Source: an uncultured Clostridia bacterium (lineage in GTDB: Bacteria > Bacillota > Clostridia > Oscillospirales > Acutalibacteraceae). From it: a DNA stretch of 64,000 nucleotides. Shown here piece by piece: positions 58,270-64,000 of the stretch. The notes under the pieces are model-generated. The model searched no databases and had not been told where the DNA came from. It saw only the letters and a program-made list of their open reading frames with translations. The translations under genes were made by a program, and so were the position numbers. The stretch is taken from positions 186,001-250,000 of the forward strand of contig CAMCHQ010000001.1 of NCBI GenBank assembly GCA_945874765.1. Reading direction: 5' to 3'. Each line of letters opens with the position of its first letter. Positions within the stretch are counted from its first letter, which is position 1.

Positions 58270-60642
58270 TTATTTAAGCTTAGCGATAGTAACGCCGTTT
58301 TCACCCTCGCCGTATCGACCGAGTCTAAACTCCGACACATTGGGATGAGTTTTAAGATAATCGGTAACCGCACTTCTGAGAGCGCCCGTACCCTTGCCGT
58401 GAATAATTCTTATTTCTTCAATATTGTTAAGCACACATCTGTCGATAAAAAGACCGAGCTCTGACAAAGCTTCATCAACGGTTTCGCCTCTCATATCGAT
58501 TTCCGTCTTAACGTCTGCGTCGGCACGGGAAGAAGTACGGTAAACATTGTGCTGTGTTTTAACCGGCTTTTTCTTCGGCTTATCAAGAATCATAATATCC
58601 GAAAGTTTAACACGTGTTTTAAGTAAGCCCGATTTAACAAAAACATTATTATTTTTAAATTCGAGTACCTCACCCTCACCGATACCTTTAATAACAACTC
58701 TGTCACCAGGTACGGGATTGCGTGGCAATTTATAGTCATAATCCCAATTATCTGCAAGTTCGTTAGGATTAATAAGGTCGTCCATTTCACCCATCTGCGC
58801 CTTAACAGCCCTGCGTGTTTTACGTGCAATTTCAGTTGCATTAGATGAATTTTGCTCTTTTTTGAGTTTATCGAGTTCAAGAAGAAATTGACTTGATTTA
58901 CGCTCGGCGGCATCAATAAGTTTTTGTGCCTCTCGTTTTGCCTTATCAAGTTCACGAGCCTTGAGAGTTTCTATTTTATCTCTCTCACTCTGCGCCTTTT
59001 CTTCAATCTTTCTTGCTCTCTCGGTCATTTCCTCGGCAACTTTGCGTTCCTCTTCAAGTGCGTGGCGTGACGCTTCAAGTTTTTCAAGCACGGCTTCAAA
59101 ATCACGGTTATCGGAGCCAACAATTGCCTTAGCGTTATCAATAACCTCCTGATTCATACCGAGATGTTTCAAAATTGCAAATGCGTTTGACCTGCCCGGA
59201 ACACCTATTAAAAGTTTATAGGTAGGACGAAGTGTTTCAATATCAAATTCGCAACAACCGTTTGTAACACCGGGAGTATCAAGTGCATATGCCTTTAGTT
59301 CTGCATAGTGAGTGGTTGCGGCAATAATCGAACCTTTTTCCCTAAGCGCCTCAATAACCGACACGGCAAGCGCCGCACCCTCAACAGGGTCGGTTCCTGC
59401 ACCGAGTTCATCGATTAAAATAAGTGATTTACCGTCTGCCTTTTTCATTATATCGATAATATTAACCATATGAGATGAAAAAGTTGAAAGAGATTGCGCA
59501 ATACTCTGCTCATCGCCGATATCAACAAGAACATTATTAAAAACAGATACTCTCGACCTGTCCGACACCGGAATAAGAAGACCGCACATAGTCATAAGAG
59601 TTAAAAGACCGAGTGTTTTAAGCGATACGGTTTTACCGCCGGTATTGGGACCTGTAATAACAAGCGTATCATATTCGTCGCCGAGCGCAATATCCGTTGC
59701 AACAACCTTTTTAGGGTCGATAAGCGGATGACGTGCTTTTTTAAGATAAATTATACCTTCATTGTTAAGTATCGGCTTAGTAGCTTTCATTTTATAAGCA
59801 AGGTGAGCTTTTGCAAAAATAAGATTAAGTCTTATTGCGCTTTCATATGAATGTTTAATCGATTCGGCAAAGTCGCCTGCTTCGGCTGAAAGTTCATACA
59901 AAATACGCATTATTTCATCTCGTTCCTTGCCCTGAAGAACCTTAATATCGTTATTTGCATCAACAACCGAAGCCGGTTCAATAAACACGGTAGCGCCTGT
60001 TGAAGAGGTATCGTGAACGAGACCGGGAACATTGCCCCTGCATTCAGCCTTAACGGGAACAACAAATCTGCCGTTTCGCTGAGTGATAATCGCCTCCTGC
60101 AAAAACTGCTGATAGTGAGATGAATGGATAAGAGAGTCAAGTTTTTCTCTTATGGAATTTTCCTTTGACCTGATTTTCTTTCTTATATCAAAAAGAGTAT
60201 CCGACGCTTTATCAGCAATTTCCTCTTCGCTTATAATGCACGATAAAATCTTAGCTTCAAGATATTTGTTGGAAGTTATCCCCTCAAAGAAAAAATCAAG
60301 ACTTGTTTTAACACCGCTTGAATGGTTGCGCCACTCATCAAGAGTTCTGAGTGCACGAAGGCAATAAGCAATATCCAAAAGTTCCTTAGGATTAAGCGAA
60401 CCGCCTGCCGCAGCCCTGTGAAGAGGATTATTTACATTTTTAAGACCTGAAAATGACGGACCGCCAAAGCGTGCAAGAAGTGAAAACGCATCCTCTGTTT
60501 GCTGCAAAAGCATTTCAACCTCTGCCATATCGCTGACGGGTTTTAACTGCCTTGCCAAATCTTTAGCGTCATCACAAGAACATTCTCCTGCAAGTTTTTC
60601 AAGAATCAGGTCAAGTTCGAGTGTTTTATGGTTTTTATTCAT
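58270..60642 (-). CDS. mutS2: MutS2 endonuclease
   Basis: The 790-residue protein is a full MutS2: core and lever helices, Walker A TGPNTGGKTVSLKT (about 330-343), DELGAGTDPVEGA (Walker B), a coiled coil (about 510-630) and a C-terminal Smr nuclease domain with IDMRGETVDEAL and IIHGKGTGALR. MutS2 suppresses homologous recombination and acts on collided ribosomes in Firmicutes. It lies between recO and recD2, with gaps of 11 and 12 bases. Confidence 0.96.
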   Translation of the reverse strand: MNKNHKTLELDLILEKLAGECSCDDAKDLARQLKPVSDMAEVEMLLQQTEDAFSLLARFGGPSFSGLKNVNNPLHRAAAGGSLNPKELLDIAYCLRALRTLDEWRNHSSGVKTSLDFFFEGITSNKYLEAKILSCIISEEEIADKASDTLFDIRKKIRSKENSIREKLDSLIHSSHYQQFLQEAIITQRNGRFVVPVKAECRGNVPGLVHDTSSTGATVFIEPASVVDANNDIKVLQGKERDEIMRILYELSAEAGDFAESIKHSYESAIRLNLIFAKAHLAYKMKATKPILNNEGIIYLKKARHPLIDPKKVVATDIALGDEYDTLVITGPNTGGKTVSLKTLGLLTLMTMCGLLIPVSDRSRVSVFNNVLVDIGDEQSIAQSLSTFSSHMVNIIDIMKKADGKSLILIDELGAGTDPVEGAALAVSVIEALREKGSIIAATTHYAELKAYALDTPGVTNGCCEFDIETLRPTYKLLIGVPGRSNAFAILKHLGMNQEVIDNAKAIVGSDNRDFEAVLEKLEASRHALEEERKVAEEMTERARKIEEKAQSERDKIETLKARELDKAKREAQKLIDAAERKSSQFLLELDKLKKEQNSSNATEIARKTRRAVKAQMGEMDDLINPNELADNWDYDYKLPRNPVPGDRVVIKGIGEGEVLEFKNNNVFVKSGLLKTRVKLSDIMILDKPKKKPVKTQHNVYRTSSRADADVKTEIDMRGETVDEALSELGLFIDRCVLNNIEEIRIIHGKGTGALRSAVTDYLKTHPNVSEFRLGRYGEGENGVTIAKLK

Positions 60643-60653
60643 AAGTATTACCT

Positions 60654-61388
60654 TTAAAGTTTAACTGATTTATAAAATTCGAGAGTGGGCAAACGCTTTT
60701 GAATATGCGACAAAACGTATTGCTCACTTATTTTAGATAAAAGTTCAAGATTTTCCTTACTCAATGAGAAAGAATAAATCTTTTTAGGCTCGGTAAGACA
60801 AATAAATCTTACAGCCGTTATAACATTTTTAGGGCAGGCAATTGCACCGATTTTTTGACAATTTTTGCAATAGATACAGCCTTCAAGCGTATCAAAATAC
60901 ATTACATCCGTTTCATATGTACCGCAGTTGGCACAAGCCAAAATATTGGGCATATAGCCTGATAGGGACATCAATCTAAACTCAACAACGGACTTAATTT
61001 GGATAATTTCTTTTTCACCCTTACAAAGAAGATGAAGTGAATTTAAAATCACGCTGAGCATTTCCGCCTCTGGCTGACCTTCGGCGGCAAGTTCATATGC
61101 AAGTTGGGCAAAATACTGCGCAACCGCAAGACGTTCGATATCCTTTCTCAAATCGAAAAATATTTCAATCGGCACGGCATTATCGACGATATTAGCGTCT
61201 CTGCCCTGATAAATGGAAAAGTCACTGTATGCAAAAAGGGAAGTTGAAGCCGCAAGCTTATTTTTAAGTTGTTTAGCACCCCTTACAAAGGCGTTTACAA
61301 GTCCGTAATCAGCAGTAAGGAGAGTAACTAAGCGGTCACTCTCCCCAACTGTTTGTTCTTTGATTACAAGTCCCTTCGTCTTTGCCAT
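60654..61388 (-). CDS. recO: RecO recombination mediator
   Basis: The 244-residue protein has the N-terminal OB-fold (1-80, KGLVIKEQTVGESDRLVTLL) and a zinc motif CANCG...CIYCKNC (about 152-174). RecO acts with RecF and RecR to load RecA on single-stranded gaps. The ATG at 61388 is inside the coding region of the upstream yqzL-like gene, overlapping by 53 bases in another frame. Confidence 0.94.
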   Translation of the reverse strand: MAKTKGLVIKEQTVGESDRLVTLLTADYGLVNAFVRGAKQLKNKLAASTSLFAYSDFSIYQGRDANIVDNAVPIEIFFDLRKDIERLAVAQYFAQLAYELAAEGQPEAEMLSVILNSLHLLCKGEKEIIQIKSVVEFRLMSLSGYMPNILACANCGTYETDVMYFDTLEGCIYCKNCQKIGAIACPKNVITAVRFICLTEPKKIYSFSLSKENLELLSKISEQYVLSHIQKRLPTLEFYKSVKL

Positions 61389-61497
61389 TGTGCACTTCCC
61401 GATTATTACTGTAATATTGATTTTCCGTCTGCTTAAATTTCAGATAATCGTCAATTTTACCTGTATTCCAAAAATTTTGCCAAGCGCTGTCAATCAT
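61336..61497 (-). CDS. YqzL-like small protein (53 aa)
   Basis: The 53-residue frame begins MIDSAWQNFWNTGKIDDYLKFKQTE, closely following the YqzL pattern (MLDxxWxxFxxTGxxDxYLxFK) seen in front of recO in many Firmicutes. It is 65 bases downstream of era. Its last 17 codons overlap recO in a different frame, so the tail may be noise; the N-terminal 26 residues carry the family signal. No function is known. Confidence 0.65.
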   Translation of the reverse strand: MIDSAWQNFWNTGKIDDYLKFKQTENQYYSNNREVHNGKDEGTCNQRTNSWGE

Positions 61498-61562
61498 AAA
61501 ATATCACCGTTTTTATTTTATACTACGATAAAAAATTTAAGCGTGTGAATATTTGGAATTAA

Positions 61563-62456
61563 TTATTTATTGTCAAGACCGAAATTGTGAATAAGACCTT
61601 CCCTGTTTCTCCAATCCTCTTTAACCTTTACCCAGCAGTGAAGATTAACTTTAATTTGGAAAAAGCGTTCAAGGTCCTGCCTTGCATAAGTGGAAATCTT
61701 TTTAAGCATTGAGCCGTTTTTGCCGATAACCATACCCTTATGACTTTCACGCTCGCAATAAATTGTTGCGTCAATATCAAGGATATCCTTATCGTCACGC
61801 TCACGCATTTTTTCAACCGCAACCGCAATACCGTGCGGAATTTCCTTATCCATTAAGCGAAGTATTTTTTCCCTTATAATTTCTGCCGCAAGCACTCTTT
61901 CAGGCTGGTCGGTCAAAGTATCGTCAGGGAAAAAGTGCGGCGATTCAAAAGCAAGTTTATCAAGTTCGTCAATAAGCTCGTCAACGTGGTCACCCTCAGT
62001 CGCACTGACGGGAACAACCGCCGTAAAGTCATAAAACGAGGTAAGGTAGACAATTCTTTTCAAAAGTTCTTCCTTATCGTTTATCATATCGATTTTATTA
62101 ATCGCAAGAATAACGGGCATTTTCTGCTTTTTAAACATTTCAAGAAGCTGAAGTTCCTGCTCGTTAAGTTCACCTCTCGGCTCTGTCAAAAAAAGACAGG
62201 CGTCAACACCGCCGACTGTATCGCCGACCGCCTCGTTCATTTTTTCTCCGAGTTTATTATGCGGCTTATGAAATCCCGGTGTATCGGTAAAAACAAGTTG
62301 AGTTTCACCCTGAGTGAGAACACCCATAATCTTAGTTCTTGTGGTTTGCGGTTTTGATGATACTATTGCAATTTTTTGACCGAGCATTCTGTTGAGCAAT
62401 GATGATTTGCCGACATTCGGTTTACCTACAATAGCTACAAAAGCTGTTTTTGTCAT
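61563..62456 (-). CDS. era: Era GTPase
   Basis: The 297-residue GTPase has G1 GKPNVGKSS (11-19), DTPGFH as G3, NKID as G4 and a C-terminal KH domain with GMVIGKNGSMLKKI (about 234-248) that binds the 3' end of 16S rRNA. Era is needed for 30S subunit maturation. Its start overlaps the ybeY stop by one base (TAATG) and the yqzL-like gene follows. Confidence 0.96.
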   Translation of the reverse strand: MTKTAFVAIVGKPNVGKSSLLNRMLGQKIAIVSSKPQTTRTKIMGVLTQGETQLVFTDTPGFHKPHNKLGEKMNEAVGDTVGGVDACLFLTEPRGELNEQELQLLEMFKKQKMPVILAINKIDMINDKEELLKRIVYLTSFYDFTAVVPVSATEGDHVDELIDELDKLAFESPHFFPDDTLTDQPERVLAAEIIREKILRLMDKEIPHGIAVAVEKMRERDDKDILDIDATIYCERESHKGMVIGKNGSMLKKISTYARQDLERFFQIKVNLHCWVKVKEDWRNREGLIHNFGLDNK

Positions 62457-62959
62457 TATTCGTCTCCCATATAGTAGCTGTTATTGCGTTTCCAGCCGAT
62501 TTGTGTAAGCACGGTTTCTTCCTTTTCACGCATATGTACTGCTTCAAGACCGCCGTTTTCGTGGTCATATCCCAAAAGATGAAGCATAGAATGAACGGTC
62601 AAAAAACCGATTTCTCTTTGAAGCGGATGATTATACATCTCAGCCTGCTCAACAGCCTTAGGAACAGAAATTACGATATCGCCCAAAAGCTTAGCACCTG
62701 TATCGTGATTAATGTCATATACCCCGTTTTCACCGAGTGGGAATGAAAGAACGTCTGTTTCTTTATCAATGTTTCTGTATTGTTTATTAAGTTCTCTGAT
62801 TTGTTCATTATCAACAAAACGAACGCTGACTTCCGCCGAGCCTTCAAAATGTTCAAGTTCTAAAACAGCGTGACAGCAACGTCTGATTAACATTCTTATT
62901 CCGGTCGGAATCTTAACTGCTTTTTGGTCATTTGAAATTACTACTTTAACTGTGTCCAT
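62456..62959 (-). CDS. ybeY: YbeY rRNA endonuclease
   Basis: The 167-residue metalloprotein has the signature VHSMLHLLGYDH (zinc-binding histidines H-x3-H-x5-H) and the substrate region DKETDVLSFPLGE. YbeY participates in 16S rRNA maturation and ribosome quality control. The ATG at 62959 follows GGAGGAT; an upstream in-frame start lies within phoH. It overlaps phoH by 14 bases and era by one. Confidence 0.95.
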   Translation of the reverse strand: MDTVKVVISNDQKAVKIPTGIRMLIRRCCHAVLELEHFEGSAEVSVRFVDNEQIRELNKQYRNIDKETDVLSFPLGENGVYDINHDTGAKLLGDIVISVPKAVEQAEMYNHPLQREIGFLTVHSMLHLLGYDHENGGLEAVHMREKEETVLTQIGWKRNNSYYMGDE

Positions 62960-63917
62960 TATTCTTATCCTCCTCGTATTTTTGGTAAGCATTTACTATA
63001 TCCTGCACAAGTTTGTGCCTTACAACATCCTTTTTGTCAAATTTGCAAATTGCTATATCGTTGACATTTCTGAGAATGTGCATTACTTTTTTCAGCCCCG
63101 ACTTTTTACCGTCAGGCAAATCTATTTGAGTTATATCGCCCGTTATAACCATTTTTGAATTAAAGCCTAAACGGGTTAAAAACATTTTCATTTGCTCGGG
63201 TGTGGTATTTTGCGCTTCGTCAAGAATAATAAAACTGTCATCAAGCGTTCTGCCACGCATATATGCAAGCGGTGCAACCTCAATTGCCCCACGCTCCTGA
63301 TACCTTTGGAAATTTTCAGCGCCGAGCATATCGAAAAGTGCGTCATAAAGCGGTCTTAAATAAGGGTCAACCTTACTTTGCAAATCACCCGGTAAAAATC
63401 CGAGTTTCTCGCCTGCCTCAACAGCCGGACGGGTTAAAATAATCCTGTCCACTTCCTTAGCACGAAAAGCCGTAACCGCCATTGCAACGGCAAGATACGT
63501 TTTACCCGTACCTGCCGGACCTATGCCGAAAGTGATTGTATTATTCGCTATAGCGTCGCAATACCTTTTTTGACCGAGTGTTTTCGGCTTAATGGGTCTG
63601 CCCTTAGACGAAATACAAATCGAGCCGCTGCTCATTGCCGCAACTTTGTCCTCATTGCCCTCGTTGACAAGAGTTAAAACATAACGAACATTTTGCTCTG
63701 TCAGGCTTTCGCCCTTATTTATCAGCGTGAGCATTGAACGCAAAGCCCTTGCCGCCTTATCGACATTTTCAACATCGCCTATAACCTTTAATTCACTGCC
63801 ACGTGAAATAATCGAAACATCATATTCACTTTCAATCAGTTTAACATTTTCATCAAAGCTGCCGAACAGACTTACCGCCTGCTCCATAGCTTCAAATTCT
63901 ATAATTTGTTCTGCCAT
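62946..63917 (-). CDS. PhoH family ATPase (YbeZ-like)
   Basis: The 323-residue protein has an N-terminal KH-like domain (about 1-90) and a PhoH ATPase domain with GPAGTGKTYLAV (about 133-144), the GFLPGDLQ segment and DEAQNTTPEQMKMFLTRLG (Walker B). PhoH-like proteins are linked to YbeY in many bacteria, probably in RNA metabolism. It is the first complete gene of the leftward string here and overlaps ybeY by 14 bases. Confidence 0.95.
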   Translation of the reverse strand: MAEQIIEFEAMEQAVSLFGSFDENVKLIESEYDVSIISRGSELKVIGDVENVDKAARALRSMLTLINKGESLTEQNVRYVLTLVNEGNEDKVAAMSSGSICISSKGRPIKPKTLGQKRYCDAIANNTITFGIGPAGTGKTYLAVAMAVTAFRAKEVDRIILTRPAVEAGEKLGFLPGDLQSKVDPYLRPLYDALFDMLGAENFQRYQERGAIEVAPLAYMRGRTLDDSFIILDEAQNTTPEQMKMFLTRLGFNSKMVITGDITQIDLPDGKKSGLKKVMHILRNVNDIAICKFDKKDVVRHKLVQDIVNAYQKYEEDKNNGHS

Positions 63918-63926
63918 ATTTTCGCC

Positions 63927-64000
63927 TTATTTTTCAACCTCTACTTTGATTTTGCCGATTCTTCTGTCAACCACATCCAAAACGGTAAAAACAAGATTAT
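63927..64000 (-). CDS. C-terminus of a CorC/hemolysin-type CNNM protein
   Basis: The window edge cuts a gene whose last 23 residues read FTVLDVVDRRIGKIKVEVEK at the end. This fits the CorC_HlyC transporter-associated domain of CNNM/hemolysin-family proteins, which often neighbour ybeZ/ybeY. It stops nine bases before the phoH ATG. With only 24 codons, the assignment is tentative. Confidence 0.5.
   Translation of the reverse strand, partial: NLVFTVLDVVDRRIGKIKVEVEK

Overview
The window is a chromosomal segment of a low-GC, spore-forming Clostridia bacterium. The combination of a gerA-gerB-gerC germination operon, a sigma-H-like factor, RicT, a DarA-type c-di-AMP receptor beside holB, an initiator-tRNA integrated island and BspA-like secreted proteins fits a gut Ruminococcaceae/Oscillospiraceae-type genome. 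This placement is an inference from gene families and gene order; no rRNA gene is present to confirm it.

Left core (1-27200). ruvC-ruvA-ruvB run leftwards. A branched-chain amino-acid operon ilvB-ilvN-leuC-leuD plus two passenger genes (an unknown protein and an iron-sulfur flavoprotein) is read leftwards from a strong promoter that lies back to back with the promoter of ychF. Then come a sigma-H-like factor with a zinc-ribbon protein, tRNA-Ser(UGA), a 2[4Fe-4S] ferredoxin, a darA-holB-ricT operon, a membrane protein, citrate synthase, the ger operon, a DUF421-DUF4363 pair, a tiny Cys/Gly-rich membrane peptide, two tandem BspA-like leucine-rich-repeat proteins, an iron-uptake operon (FeoA-FeoB fusion plus a small Cys-rich membrane protein) behind a DtxR-like palindrome, an esterase-like hydrolase, a HAD phosphatase and the initiator tRNA-Met.

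Accessory island (about 27196-46869). It starts at the 3' end of tRNA-fMet and is closed on the right by copies of that tRNA end; a Tn916-type integrase lies near the right end. Cargo: a HEPN-like protein with an RX4H motif, remnants of a Rep/relaxase mobilisation module, a DUF6076 protein, an agmatine-deiminase-like and a uracil-DNA-glycosylase-like protein, a Sel1-repeat protein, a standalone protein descended from the catalytic core of DNA polymerase PolC whose active-site aspartates appear lost, an IS1/InsA-like zinc-finger protein, and a complete type I restriction-modification system (hsdR-hsdM-hsdS). hsdS faces an inverted, silent set of specificity cassettes with a dedicated tyrosine recombinase between them, so it is a phase-variable specificity shuffler. 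An FRG-domain protein sits at the right end. The island looks like a defence and mobilisation island.

Right core (47000-64000). A membrane protein with a Thr-rich stalk and Ada-like zinc motif, several small membrane proteins and a membrane-anchored metallophosphoesterase are followed by a long leftward gene string: corC-like, phoH, ybeY, era, a yqzL-like gene, recO, mutS2, recD2, an MreB-like gene, a cobalamin adenosyltransferase-like gene, and an ECF transporter (T, fused A-A, S) with two small genes. Many of its genes overlap by 1-53 bases, which suggests coupled expression.

The most unusual items are the PolC-derived catalytically dead protein, the multi-cassette hsdS inversion locus, the FRG and HEPN-like genes at the island edges each with a palindromic operator, the MreB paralogue embedded in a vitamin-transport operon, and structured intergenic repeats.
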